From: Thiosocius sp049669185
Lineage (GTDB): Bacteria; Pseudomonadota; Gammaproteobacteria; Chromatiales; Chromatiaceae
NCBI GenBank assembly: GCA_049669185.1
Contig: JBATKF010000279.1
Location: 1-25,503 of the forward strand
Reading direction: 5' to 3'
DNA: 25,503 nt
The notes below the pieces were generated by a model that was given only the letters and a program-made list of their open reading frames with translations, had not been told where the DNA came from and searched no databases. Position numbers and translations under genes: made by a program. This document shows positions 7,036 through 15,328 of this stretch, in pieces (within the stretch, counting starts at the first letter, position 1; each line of letters begins with the position of its first letter).

Positions 7036-8211
7036 ATGTACAAGATACAGACGTTGAACAATATCTCGGTAGCCGGACTCGACCGTCTGCCGCGGGATAA
7101 GTACGAAATCGCCTCCGAGCTGAGCCATCCGGACGCCATCCTCGTGCGCTCCGCAAAAATGCATGGTCTGCCGCTGCCCGAGTCCGTCAAAGCGATAGGG
7201 CGTGCGGGGGCGGGCGTCAATAATATCCCGGTCGATGTGATGACGCATGCGGGTATCCCCGTGTTCAATGCGCCGGGGGCGAATGCCAACGCGGTCAAAG
7301 AGTTGGTGATTGCCGGCATGCTGATGGCGGCGCGCAACATCGGTCAGGCTTGGCGTTTCGCGATAGACCTGGACGGTGATGACGCGGAAATCCACAAAGC
7401 GGTGGAGGCGGGCAAAAAGAACTTCGTGGGTTTCGAGCTTCCCGGACGTAGGCTGGGCGTCATTGGTCTCGGTGCTATCGGCGTCAAAGTGGCCAATGCC
7501 GCGCGCGCATTGGGCATGAGGGTGCTCGGCTACGATCCGACCATCACCGTGCGTGCCGCCTGGGCGCTGGAATCGGATGTCGAACAGGCGCTATCCGTCG
7601 ACGATCTGGTAGCGCGCTCGGACTTCATCACCTTTCATGTGCCCCTGACCGACGCGACGCAGAGCATGATCAATGCCGATCGAATAAGGTTGATGAAGCG
7701 GCACTCGGTCTTATTGAACTTTGCGCGTAACGGCATCATTGACGATGAGGCGGTAGTGGCCGCTTTGGACAGCGGTCATCTGTATGCCTACGTCTGCGAT
7801 TTCCCGAGTAATCTGCTGAAGTGTCACCCGCGAGTTATCACCCTGCCACACCTTGGTGCATCCACGGCAGAGGCTGAAGAGAACTGTGCGGTCATGGTGG
7901 CCGATCAGGTGCGGGACTGGCTGGAAAATGGAAACGTCTCCAACTCGGTGAATTTTCCCGAGATCTCTCTGCCACGGACCGAAGACGGCTTCCGCATCGC
8001 AGTGGTCAACAGCAACGTGCCAAACATGCTCGGCCAAGTCTCGACCGATCTGGCCGAAGCGAGTCTAAATATCATCGACATGCTGAACAAATCGCGCGGG
8101 GAGATCGCGGTGACGCTGATCGATGTCGACCGCGCGCCGTCGGACCAGGCCATTCAACGGATTACCGAGATAGACGGCGTCCTGTCGGTGCGATGCCTGG
8201 GTTGCGAATAG
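7036..8211 (+). CDS. serA: D-3-phosphoglycerate dehydrogenase with ACT domain
   Basis: The NAD-dependent first step of serine synthesis. From the ATG at 7036 the protein has 391 residues, typical of the short SerA type. The frame is open upstream to 6823, but that part overlaps serC and is not family sequence. GRAGAGVNNIPV (56-67) is the substrate-loop region, and GVIGLGAIG (141-149) binds the dinucleotide. R231 (NFARNG) and H272 (PHLGAST) are catalytic. The place usually held by Glu reads YVCDFPSN (D255); as I recall, this change is shared by the short-form family. Residues about 320-390 form an ACT domain (RIAVVNSNVPNMLGQVS), so feedback by serine is likely. The ribosome site is weak (GGATAGCC), which suggests reading through from serC. 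Confidence 0.95.
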   Translation: MYKIQTLNNISVAGLDRLPRDKYEIASELSHPDAILVRSAKMHGLPLPESVKAIGRAGAGVNNIPVDVMTHAGIPVFNAPGANANAVKELVIAGMLMAARNIGQAWRFAIDLDGDDAEIHKAVEAGKKNFVGFELPGRRLGVIGLGAIGVKVANAARALGMRVLGYDPTITVRAAWALESDVEQALSVDDLVARSDFITFHVPLTDATQSMINADRIRLMKRHSVLLNFARNGIIDDEAVVAALDSGHLYAYVCDFPSNLLKCHPRVITLPHLGASTAEAEENCAVMVADQVRDWLENGNVSNSVNFPEISLPRTEDGFRIAVVNSNVPNMLGQVSTDLAEASLNIIDMLNKSRGEIAVTLIDVDRAPSDQAIQRITEIDGVLSVRCLGCE

Positions 8212-8220
8212 GGATTGTCG

Positions 8221-8240
8221 CTCATAGGTGCTGATATGAG
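8221..8240. promoter_or_regulatory. Inverted repeat CTCATA-N8-TATGAG before pheA
   Basis: A perfect 6-bp dyad with an 8-base spacer, ten bases after the serA stop. Downstream at 8259-8264 lies TATGAT, a possible -10, without a good -35. The dyad may be an operator or a small mRNA hairpin at the serA-pheA junction. No phenylalanine-rich leader peptide was seen, so classical pheA attenuation is not supported. Confidence 0.25.
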
Positions 8241-8306
8241 GGCGGCGGCGCTAGCAGGTATGATGCAGTTTCCGGTCTGACGCAATAGGCGGGTTGAAGG
8301 TCTGGA

Positions 8307-9392
8307 ATGAGCGAAGAACAGCAACTGGCCGCGATACGCGATCGTATCGACGATATCGACCGGCAGCTTCACGATCTGCTGAACGCGCGTGCGCTGGCCG
8401 CGCAGGAGGTGGCGAAAATCAAGCTGGCCGCCGATACCGAGGTCTTGTTCTACCGTCCCGAGCGCGAGGCGCAAGTGCTGCGCGCCATCAAGGCGCGCAA
8501 TCAGGGGCCCTTGGACAGCGAAGCGGTGGCACGGTTGTTCCGCGAGATCATGTCGGAATGTCTGGCGCTGGAGCTGCCGCTGAAGATTGGCTTTCTCGGA
8601 CCCGAGGGCACCTTCACTCAGGCGGCCGCGCTGAAGCACTTTGGTCATGCGGTCAGCACGTTACCACTGGCCGCGATATCGGATGTCTTCCAAGAGGTGG
8701 AGAGCGGCGGCTGTCACTACGGGGTAGTGCCGGTCGAGAATTCGAGTGAGGGTGTGGTCAGCCATACCCTCGATATGTTCCTGAACTCGCCATTGCAGAT
8801 ATGCGGGGAAGTGAGTCTGCGCATTCACCACAATCTGCTGGGCCAGACGTCCGATCTCAGCAACCTGAAAACCGTATATTCGCATCAGCAGTCATTGGCA
8901 CAGTGTCGTGGCTGGCTCGATCGTCATCTGCCATTTGTCGAACGCGTGCCCGTCGGCAGCAACGCCGAAGCAGCCAAGCGTGCCAAGCAGGCGGAGCACA
9001 GCGCGGCGATCGCCAGCGCGATGGCGGCCGAATTGTATGGCCTCCAGGTGATGGCGCCGAACATCGAGGATGATGCCGGCAACACGACGCGTTTCTTGGT
9101 CATCGGCCAACAGTCGGTGCCTCGCTCGGGTGACGACAAGACCAGCCTGTTGCTGTCGACGCGCAACGAGGCAGGAGGGCTGTACCGGCTGCTGGCCCCG
9201 CTCGCTGAGCACGGCATCAGCATGACGCGGATTGAATCGCGGCCGTCGCGCCGCGGCAATTGGGATTACGTCTTCTTCGTCGACATCAAAGGCCATCGGG
9301 CGGACGAACAGCTCGCTCCTGCACTGCAAACGCTCAGGCAGCAGGCGGGGATGTACAAAGAGCTGGGCTCTTATCCCAAGGCGGTGGTTTGA
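8307..9392 (+). CDS. pheA: Bifunctional chorismate mutase / prephenate dehydratase
   Basis: Converts chorismate to prephenate and then to phenylpyruvate, the branch to phenylalanine. It has 361 residues. An AroQ-type chorismate mutase fills residues 1-90 (IRDRIDDIDRQLHDLLNARA and YRPEREAQVLRAI). Prephenate dehydratase follows from about 93 (IGFLGPEGTFTQAAALKHF, GVVPVENSSEGVV) with the catalytic TRF in NTTRFLVIG. A C-terminal ACT domain (GGLYRLLAPLAEHGISMTRIESRPSRR split over about 280-310) is the phenylalanine feedback site. AAGG six bases before the ATG fixes the start. Its TGA is followed at once by the hisC TTG. This is the P-protein order usual in gammaproteobacteria. Confidence 0.97.
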   Translation: MSEEQQLAAIRDRIDDIDRQLHDLLNARALAAQEVAKIKLAADTEVLFYRPEREAQVLRAIKARNQGPLDSEAVARLFREIMSECLALELPLKIGFLGPEGTFTQAAALKHFGHAVSTLPLAAISDVFQEVESGGCHYGVVPVENSSEGVVSHTLDMFLNSPLQICGEVSLRIHHNLLGQTSDLSNLKTVYSHQQSLAQCRGWLDRHLPFVERVPVGSNAEAAKRAKQAEHSAAIASAMAAELYGLQVMAPNIEDDAGNTTRFLVIGQQSVPRSGDDKTSLLLSTRNEAGGLYRLLAPLAEHGISMTRIESRPSRRGNWDYVFFVDIKGHRADEQLAPALQTLRQQAGMYKELGSYPKAVV

Positions 9393-10490
9393 TTGGCTAA
9401 TCGTTTTCTCGATATCGCAGCTCCTGGGCTCGCCCAACTCCGACCCTATGTGCCGGGCAAGCCACTCGCCGAGCTCGAGCGGGAACTGGGTATTACCGGC
9501 TCCATCAAGTTGGCGTCCAATGAGAATCCGCTTGGCCCCAGTCCGCGTGTGCGGGCGGCGCTGGCCGCTGAGATGGATGCCCTGACGCGCTATCCGGACG
9601 GTGGCACCTATGTCTTGCGCACTGCGCTGGCGGACCATCACGGCGTTTCTCCGGCCTGCGTGACGGTCGGCAACGGCTCCAACGACGTACTGGACATGAT
9701 TGCGCGCGTATTTCTGTGGCCAGGGCGCGAAAGTCTGTTTTCACAATATGCCTTCGCGGTATACCCGCTCAGCAGCACTGCTGTCGGTGCCACGCTGCGG
9801 GTCGCTCCCGCCGCGAACTTCGGTCATGACCTTGCCGCGATGCAGGCAATGATTACCGATAAGACGGCCGTTGTCTGGATCGCCAACCCGAACAACCCGA
9901 CCGGTACCCGGTTGACGGCCGCGCCGCTGCGGGCGTTTATCGAGGCCGTCCCGGCGAATGCGATCGTCGTGGTAGACGAGGCCTACTTCGAGTATGTGCA
10001 CGCTGAAGACCACCCCGATGTCAGCCAGTGGTTGGGTGATTTTTCCAACTTGGTCGTCACACGGACGTTCTCCAAGACCTACGGGCTGGCCGCGTTGCGC
10101 ATCGGTTATGGCGTGTCGCATCCAGACATTGCGGATCTGTTGAATCGTGTGCGCCAACCGTTCAATGCCAACAGCTTTGCCCAGGCGGCGGCCCTGGCCG
10201 CGTTAGGCGATCATGACTATATCCAGCGATCGGTGGCCCTCAATGACGCCGGGATGCACCAGCTGGTGGAAGGTGTCGAAAGTCTTGGTCTGAATTACAT
10301 CCCATCGTCGGGGAACTTTCTCGCCATAGACCTCGGTCGTGATGCCGGACCGGTGGATCAGGCGCTGCTGCGCCTGGGCGTGGTGACCCGTCCCATCGCC
10401 ACCTATGGACTGCCTAACCATTTGCGCGTGAGCGTCGGAATCGGCGATGAAAACGCGCGCTTCCTCGATGCGCTGGAGCAGGTGCTTTGA
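9393..10490 (+). CDS. hisC: Histidinol-phosphate / aromatic aminotransferase
   Basis: A class-I/II PLP aminotransferase of 365 residues. The N-terminus (FLDIAAPGLAQLRPYVPGKP) and SNENPLGPSP match HisC of the Pseudomonas hisC2 group. The PLP lysine is K228 in TRTFSKTYGLAALRIGYG, with NPNNPTG and VVVDEAYFEY before it. The TTG start directly abuts the pheA stop, with AAGGCGGTGG upstream as ribosome site; no better start exists. Because it sits between pheA and tyrA, its main job is probably transamination of phenylpyruvate, hydroxyphenylpyruvate or prephenate rather than histidine synthesis. HisC-type enzymes are often broad, and this is inference from context. Confidence 0.93.
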   Translation: MANRFLDIAAPGLAQLRPYVPGKPLAELERELGITGSIKLASNENPLGPSPRVRAALAAEMDALTRYPDGGTYVLRTALADHHGVSPACVTVGNGSNDVLDMIARVFLWPGRESLFSQYAFAVYPLSSTAVGATLRVAPAANFGHDLAAMQAMITDKTAVVWIANPNNPTGTRLTAAPLRAFIEAVPANAIVVVDEAYFEYVHAEDHPDVSQWLGDFSNLVVTRTFSKTYGLAALRIGYGVSHPDIADLLNRVRQPFNANSFAQAAALAALGDHDYIQRSVALNDAGMHQLVEGVESLGLNYIPSSGNFLAIDLGRDAGPVDQALLRLGVVTRPIATYGLPNHLRVSVGIGDENARFLDALEQVL

Positions 10491-11359
10491 GCGTAGGGAT
10501 CGGCACCTTGGCGGTAATAGGCGTCGGATTGATCGGCGGTTCACTGGCGCGCGCGTTGCGCGCCGCAGACTATGTGGAGGAAGTCATTGGCTGCGGCCGC
10601 AGCAAGGCCAACCTCGAGGAGGCCGTGGCGCTCGGTGTGATCGATCGTTACACGCATGATGCCGCCGCCGCCGCGGCCGATGCGGATGTGGTCTTTCTTG
10701 CCGTGCCGCTCGGCGCGATGCGTGAGGCCTTTGCCGCAATATTCAACACCCTGCCTGCGCATGCGCTGGTTACCGATGCCGGGAGCGCCAAGGGCAGTGT
10801 GGTTGCCGATTGTCGGGCGGCGGCGCCGGCGTTGCTGCCGCGCTTCATTCCCGGCCATCCGATCGCCGGTACCGAAAAGAACGGCGTGGCGGCCTCCTTG
10901 GCAGACCTCTACCAGCAGCGACGCGTAATCCTGACGCCGCTCGAGGGCAATAGTCCGGAGGCCGTGGCGCGCGTGCGAGAGATGTGGCAGGTCTGTGGCG
11001 CCGAGGTCAGCGAGATGTCCGTGGCGCATCACGATGAGGTCCTGGCTGCGACCAGCCATCTGCCGCATATGCTGGCCTTTGGCCTGGTGGATATGCTGGC
11101 GAGGTTGAAGGCGAACGACGAGATATTTCGTTATGCCGCCGGTGGGTTCCGTGATTTCACCCGAATCGCCTCGAGCAATCCCGTGATGTGGCGAGACATC
11201 TGCATCGCCAACCGCAAGGCGCTCGGACCAATGTTGGCCGGCTTCGCCGAAGAGATGAATGAACTCGCATTGCGCATCAATTCCGCGGATGCCGATGCCC
11301 TGCTGGCGATTTTCGAGCGCGCAAAGGCGGCGCGAGACCGTTATGTCGATGGCCTTTAA
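10487..11359 (+). CDS. tyrA: Prephenate/arogenate dehydrogenase
   Basis: Oxidatively decarboxylates prephenate (or arogenate) on the way to tyrosine. It has 290 residues. The Rossmann glycine loop is GVGLIGGSLARAL (about 12-24). Later motifs are DAGSAKG, PGHPIAGTEKNGV, the SHLPHMLAFGLV helix with the catalytic-region histidines, and FRDFTRIASSNPVMW. The TTG start overlaps the hisC stop (TTGA) and has GGAG eight bases upstream, which settles it. There is no chorismate mutase domain and no ACT domain. In Pseudomonas this gene is fused to aroA; here a 104-bp AT-rich gap and a new ribosome site separate them. Whether it uses NAD or NADP cannot be read. Confidence 0.95.
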   Translation: MSVGIGTLAVIGVGLIGGSLARALRAADYVEEVIGCGRSKANLEEAVALGVIDRYTHDAAAAAADADVVFLAVPLGAMREAFAAIFNTLPAHALVTDAGSAKGSVVADCRAAAPALLPRFIPGHPIAGTEKNGVAASLADLYQQRRVILTPLEGNSPEAVARVREMWQVCGAEVSEMSVAHHDEVLAATSHLPHMLAFGLVDMLARLKANDEIFRYAAGGFRDFTRIASSNPVMWRDICIANRKALGPMLAGFAEEMNELALRINSADADALLAIFERAKAARDRYVDGL

Positions 11360-11463
11360 GCTGCACGCGAAGTTCATTTAAGCACATGTTTTTTCAGCAA
11401 ATACTTGTCTTTTTGAACGCCTGCGATTAGCCTTTCCGCCCGTTATCTGAGAAGGATTCGATA

Positions 11464-12786
11464 TTGGCCTCCAGCGACCTCCATTTCCTGGCCAGCCCTG
11501 GTGGCCGGCTGCACGGCACGCTACGTGTCCCAGGCGACAAGTCGATATCACATCGTTCCATCATGCTCGGCGCGCTCGCCGAAGGCGTTACCCGAATCCG
11601 TGGTTTCCTGGAGGGCGAGGATAGTCTCGCGACACTGCATGCCTTTCGTGCCTTGGGGGTTGCGATCGAGGGACCAGAGGATGGCCGCGTCACCGTCCAT
11701 GGCGTAGGCATGCATGGGTTGCAGGCACCGGCCGCGCCGTTGGATCTTGGCAACTCGGGGACATCTATGCGTTTGATGTCGGGGTTGCTGGCGGGGCAGG
11801 GCCTGGACGTCACGCTGGTCGGTGATGCCTCTTTGTCGCGACGACCGATGCGCCGGGTCATCGACCCCCTGGTGGCCATGGGCGCGCGGATCGAGACGGC
11901 CGAGGGTGGCACTGCGCCGTTGCATATACGGCCGGTCGAGCGGCTGCAGGGGATCGACTATCGCATGCCGGTAGCCAGTGCCCAGGTAAAGTCATGCCTG
12001 TTGTTGGCGGGCATGTATGCGCAGGGTGATACCTGTGTCCGCGAGCCGGCACCGACCCGCGACCATACCGAGCGCATGTTGCAGGGATGCGGTTACCCGC
12101 TGCGGCGCAAAGGCCAAACCGTCTGCCTGTCTGGCGGTGGCCGTCTGCGGGCCTGCGATATCGATGTGCCGGCCGATATCTCATCGGCGGCGTTCTTCCT
12201 GGTGGGCGCCAGCATTGCCAGGGATTCGGATCTGTTGCTCGAGCATTTAGGGATGAACCCGACGCGCGACGGTGTGATCAACATCTTGCGCCTGATGGGT
12301 GCCGATATTCAGGTACTGAATCTGCGCGAGATAGGCGGCGAGCCGGTGGCAGACCTGCGCGTGCGTTCGGCGGCGTTGCACGGCGTTCGTATCCCGCGCG
12401 ATCAGGTCCCGCTGGCGATCGATGAATTCCCGGCGCTATTTGTCGCTGCCGCCTGCGCGGAGGGTGAGACGGTGTTGACCGGGGCCGAAGAGCTCCGGAT
12501 CAAGGAGTCGGATCGAATTCAGGCGATGGCCGACGGATTGCAGACGCTCGGCGTCGCCGCACACCCGACGCCAGACGGCATTGTGATTCAGGGCGATTCG
12601 AAGATCAGCGGTGGAACCGTGCACAGCCACGGCGATCACCGCATTGCGATGGCCTTTGCCATCGCCGCCTTGCGCGCCGATCGGGAGATCGCAATCACCG
12701 ATTGTGCGAATGTGAATACCTCGTTTCCCGGTTTCGTCGAGCTGGCGTGCGAGGCCGGTCTGCGCGTGGCGGCCGCGCATGGCTGA
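11464..12786 (+). CDS. aroA: 3-phosphoshikimate 1-carboxyvinyltransferase (EPSP synthase)
   Basis: Joins shikimate-3-phosphate and PEP, the sixth shikimate step. It has 440 residues. VPGDKSISHRS holds K26. LDLGNSGTSMRL has a Gly (G99) at the position set by G96 in E. coli, where an Ala gives glyphosate tolerance. Other motifs are SRRPMRRV, ASAQVKSCLLLAG, TRDHTERMLQ, LGMNPTRDGV, AIDEFPALFVAAA, LRIKESDR and GDHRIAMAF. Overall wording (EGEDSL, TRDHTE, MNPTR) resembles the class II branch, yet the G99 motif is the sensitive type. The TTG start has GAAGGA seven bases upstream and no ATG is available nearby. It overlaps cmk by 8 bp. Confidence 0.96.
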   Translation: MASSDLHFLASPGGRLHGTLRVPGDKSISHRSIMLGALAEGVTRIRGFLEGEDSLATLHAFRALGVAIEGPEDGRVTVHGVGMHGLQAPAAPLDLGNSGTSMRLMSGLLAGQGLDVTLVGDASLSRRPMRRVIDPLVAMGARIETAEGGTAPLHIRPVERLQGIDYRMPVASAQVKSCLLLAGMYAQGDTCVREPAPTRDHTERMLQGCGYPLRRKGQTVCLSGGGRLRACDIDVPADISSAAFFLVGASIARDSDLLLEHLGMNPTRDGVINILRLMGADIQVLNLREIGGEPVADLRVRSAALHGVRIPRDQVPLAIDEFPALFVAAACAEGETVLTGAEELRIKESDRIQAMADGLQTLGVAAHPTPDGIVIQGDSKISGGTVHSHGDHRIAMAFAIAALRADREIAITDCANVNTSFPGFVELACEAGLRVAAAHG

Positions 12787-13453
12787 TCGGGTGCCGATTA
12801 TCACCATCGACGGACCAAGTGGATCCGGCAAAGGGACGGTTTCCCGACGCGTTGCCGATCGGCTGGGCTGGCGGTTGCTCGACTCCGGCGCCCTTTATCG
12901 GCTGGTCGGTCGTGCCGTGGCACAGGCCGGCATAGGATTTTCGAACGAAAATAAAATCAGTGAAATAGCGTCAAAACTTAATGTCGAATTCAAGGACGGA
13001 AGGGTATGGCTGGACGCTATCGAGGTGACCGACCTCATCCGCACCGAGACGGCCGGAAGCAACGCCTCGAAGGTGGCGGCTATGCCAGGGGTGCGCGCCG
13101 CCTTGCTCGACTGGCAGCGCGGGTATGCGCAGCCGCCCGGCCTGGTTGCCGACGGCCGTGACATGGGAACCACGGTCTTTCCCGCGGCCGAGGTAAAGAT
13201 TTTCTTGACCGCCAGCGCGGAAGAACGGGCCCAAAGGCGCTATAAGCAGTTGAAAGAAAAAGGATTGCCTGCTAACCTCGCCGCCCTTACGGCAGATTTG
13301 AAAGAACGCGATGCACGGGATCGCGGACGAGCGGTGTCGCCGCTGGTGGCGGCCGCCGATGCCGTCGAAATCGATTCGACGGCGCTGCGTATCGACGACG
13401 TGGTGGAACGGGTGTTGCGGCAGGCTCGTCGCTGCTTCGCGACACTGACCTGA
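12779..13453 (+). CDS. cmk: Cytidylate kinase
   Basis: Phosphorylates CMP and dCMP with ATP, in nucleotide salvage. It has 224 residues, the usual length. The P-loop is GPSGSGKGT (about 12-20), followed by DSGALYR, the substrate site VADGRDMGTTVFP, and the lid KERDARDRGRAVSPL. The ATG overlaps the end of aroA by 8 bp, so translation is coupled. It precedes rpsA, the standard bacterial pair. The stop codon lies inside a perfect hairpin (13450-13467). Confidence 0.97.
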   Translation: MADRVPIITIDGPSGSGKGTVSRRVADRLGWRLLDSGALYRLVGRAVAQAGIGFSNENKISEIASKLNVEFKDGRVWLDAIEVTDLIRTETAGSNASKVAAMPGVRAALLDWQRGYAQPPGLVADGRDMGTTVFPAAEVKIFLTASAEERAQRRYKQLKEKGLPANLAALTADLKERDARDRGRAVSPLVAAADAVEIDSTALRIDDVVERVLRQARRCFATLT

Positions 13454-13467
13454 CGGACTGCCGTCAG
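13450..13467 (+). terminator. cmk-end hairpin, weak terminator or processing site
   Basis: CTGACGG (13450-13456) and CCGTCAG (13461-13467) form a perfect 7-bp stem with loop ACTG. It covers the cmk stop and is followed only by TTAACTGGGTT, so a full intrinsic terminator is unlikely. A second hairpin (CCCGG-AATGG-CCGGG) follows within about 25 bases. Partial termination or RNA processing between cmk and rpsA is plausible. Confidence 0.4.
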
Positions 13468-13576
13468 TTAACTGGGTTGCCCGGAATGGCCGGGTGGTCT
13501 GACCGAAACTTGACAAATCCGGATTGGTTTAGCCACCGGTACTAGGGTCCGCTCAGTGTGGATCGGGAATCATTAA
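13454..13576 (+). promoter_or_regulatory. rpsA leader region
   Basis: This 123-bp gap holds two stem-loops and a perfect TTGACA at 13510-13515. No good -10 lies 16-18 bp beyond it; the best AT hexamer, TACTAG (13540-13545), is too far. The ribosome site before the rpsA ATG is poor (CGGGAATCATTAA). A structured leader with a weak ribosome site is the arrangement by which S1 represses its own mRNA in E. coli, so the same may apply here. Confidence 0.35.
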
Positions 13577-15256
13577 ATGTCTGAAAGCTTTGCCGAGCTC
13601 TTTGAACAGAGCCTCAACAACACCAACCTCCAGCCCGGCGCCATCGTCATTGGCACCGTTGTCGCCATCGAGAACGACGTCGTGATCGTCAACGCGGGCC
13701 TGAAATCCGAGGGTGTCATTCCAAAGAGCCAGTTCACGGACTTCGACGGAAACGTAGAGTGCGCGGTCGGTGACCAGGTGGAGGTCGCCCTGGACGCCGT
13801 CGAAGACGGTTTTGGGTCCACCCGGCTGTCGCGCGAGAAGGCCAAGCGCCACCACGCCTGGCACAAGCTTGAAAAGGCGTTCGAGGCAGAGGAAATCGTG
13901 GTCGGCCGCATCAACGGCAAGGTCAAAGGGGGCTTCACCGTCGAACTCGACCAGATTCGCGCGTTCTTACCCGGCTCGCTGGTCGATGTCCGCCCGGTGC
14001 GGGACACGTCCTACCTGGAAGGCAAGGACCTCGAATTCAAGGTGATCAAACTCGATCAGAAACGCAACAACGTCGTGGTGTCACGACGCGCGGTGGTCGA
14101 GCAGGAGTACAGCGAAGACCGCGAGAAGTTACTGGAGAACCTGCAGGAAGGGCAGGAGGTCAAGGGTGTGGTCAAGAACCTCACTGACTATGGCGCGTTC
14201 GTCGACCTCGGCGGTATCGACGGCCTGCTGCACATCACCGATATGGCCTGGAAGCGTGTGAAGCATCCCTCGGAGGTAGTTGAGATCGGCGACGAGATCG
14301 ACGTCAAAGTGCTCAAGTTCGACCGCGAGAAGATGCGCGTCTCGCTCGGCCTTAAACAGATGGGCGAAGATCCGTGGGAGAACATCACACGTCGCTACCC
14401 GGAGAGCACGCGTCTGTTCGGCAAAGTCACCAACATCGCCGACTATGGCGCCTTCGTCGAAATCGAGGACGGCGTCGAAGGCCTGGTGCATGTCTCAGAG
14501 ATGGATTGGACCAACAAGAATGTGCACCCAAGCAAGGTAGTACAGCTCGGCGACGAGGTGGAAGTCGTGGTGCTGGATATCGATGAAGAGCGTCGTCGCA
14601 TATCGCTTGGCATGAAGCAGTGTCAGGCCAACCCATGGGACGACTTCTCGCAGAAGTTCAACAAAGGCGATCATGTCAGTGGTGTCATCAAGTCAATCAC
14701 CGATTTCGGGATCTTCATTGGCCTGGACGGCGGCATCGACGGCCTGGTGCACCTGTCCGATATCTCTTGGGACGATACCGGCGAGGCAATGATCCGAAAC
14801 TACAAGAAGGGTCAGGAGCTCGAGACAGTAGTTCTGGCGGTAGATCCAGAGCGCGAGCGCATCTCCCTGGGCATCAAGCAGCTGGACAAAGATCCGATCT
14901 CGAGCTTTCTGGCAACCCATGAGAAGGGCACCATCGTCAAAGGTACGGTTCAGGAAGTCGATGCCAAGGGGGCCGTCATTGCGCTGGCCGATGGTGTCGA
15001 GGGCTACCTACGCGCATCCGAGTTGTCACGCGATCGGGTAGAGGATGCCCGTGTCGTGCTGAAGGAAGGCGACAGCATAGACGCAAAGTTCATGGGCGTC
15101 GATCGCAAGAACCGCACGATCAGCCTGTCGATCAAGGCCAAGGACTACGAAGAAGAGAAAGCAGCGATCGCCACCTATTCGAGCGATGCCGCCAGTGCGG
15201 GCACTACGGCGTTTGGTGATCTGTTGAAAGACCACCTTGACGCCAACAAAGAATAA
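13577..15256 (+). CDS. rpsA: 30S ribosomal protein S1
   Basis: An mRNA-binding ribosomal protein needed for initiation on structured or weak-site messages. It has 559 residues (E. coli 557) and six S1/OB repeats. Repeat 1 starts near residue 18 (GAIVIGTVVAIENDVVIVN), repeat 2 near 105, and repeats 3-6 near 192, 277, 364 and 451. The typical signatures are VKNLTDYGAFVDLGGIDGLLH, TNIADYGAFVEIEDGVEGLVH and KSITDFGIFIGLDGGIDGLVH. The first two repeats, which bind the ribosome, are the divergent ones, as is normal. The ATG at 13577 gives the family start MSESFAELFEQSL. It follows cmk and precedes ihfB. Confidence 0.98.
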   Translation: MSESFAELFEQSLNNTNLQPGAIVIGTVVAIENDVVIVNAGLKSEGVIPKSQFTDFDGNVECAVGDQVEVALDAVEDGFGSTRLSREKAKRHHAWHKLEKAFEAEEIVVGRINGKVKGGFTVELDQIRAFLPGSLVDVRPVRDTSYLEGKDLEFKVIKLDQKRNNVVVSRRAVVEQEYSEDREKLLENLQEGQEVKGVVKNLTDYGAFVDLGGIDGLLHITDMAWKRVKHPSEVVEIGDEIDVKVLKFDREKMRVSLGLKQMGEDPWENITRRYPESTRLFGKVTNIADYGAFVEIEDGVEGLVHVSEMDWTNKNVHPSKVVQLGDEVEVVVLDIDEERRRISLGMKQCQANPWDDFSQKFNKGDHVSGVIKSITDFGIFIGLDGGIDGLVHLSDISWDDTGEAMIRNYKKGQELETVVLAVDPERERISLGIKQLDKDPISSFLATHEKGTIVKGTVQEVDAKGAVIALADGVEGYLRASELSRDRVEDARVVLKEGDSIDAKFMGVDRKNRTISLSIKAKDYEEEKAAIATYSSDAASAGTTAFGDLLKDHLDANKE

Positions 15257-15284
15257 GCGGTCGCGGGATCGCATAATCGATGAC

Positions 15285-15300
15285 GGCGGCCGCGGCCGCC
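15285..15300 (+). repeat. GC hairpin between rpsA and ihfB
   Basis: GGCGGCC (15285-15291) and GGCCGCC (15294-15300) form an almost loopless perfect palindrome. No T-run follows. It may lower read-through from rpsA or stabilise the rpsA 3' end. ihfB starts 28 bases later. Confidence 0.35.
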
Positions 15301-15328
15301 CGATTCATTTGAGACTGGCAGGGTTCAA

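Noticed and set aside
13510..13545. Full sigma-70 promoter for rpsA from TTGACA
   Set aside because: The perfect -35 has no acceptable -10 at 16-18 bp, so I kept it only as a note in the leader entry.
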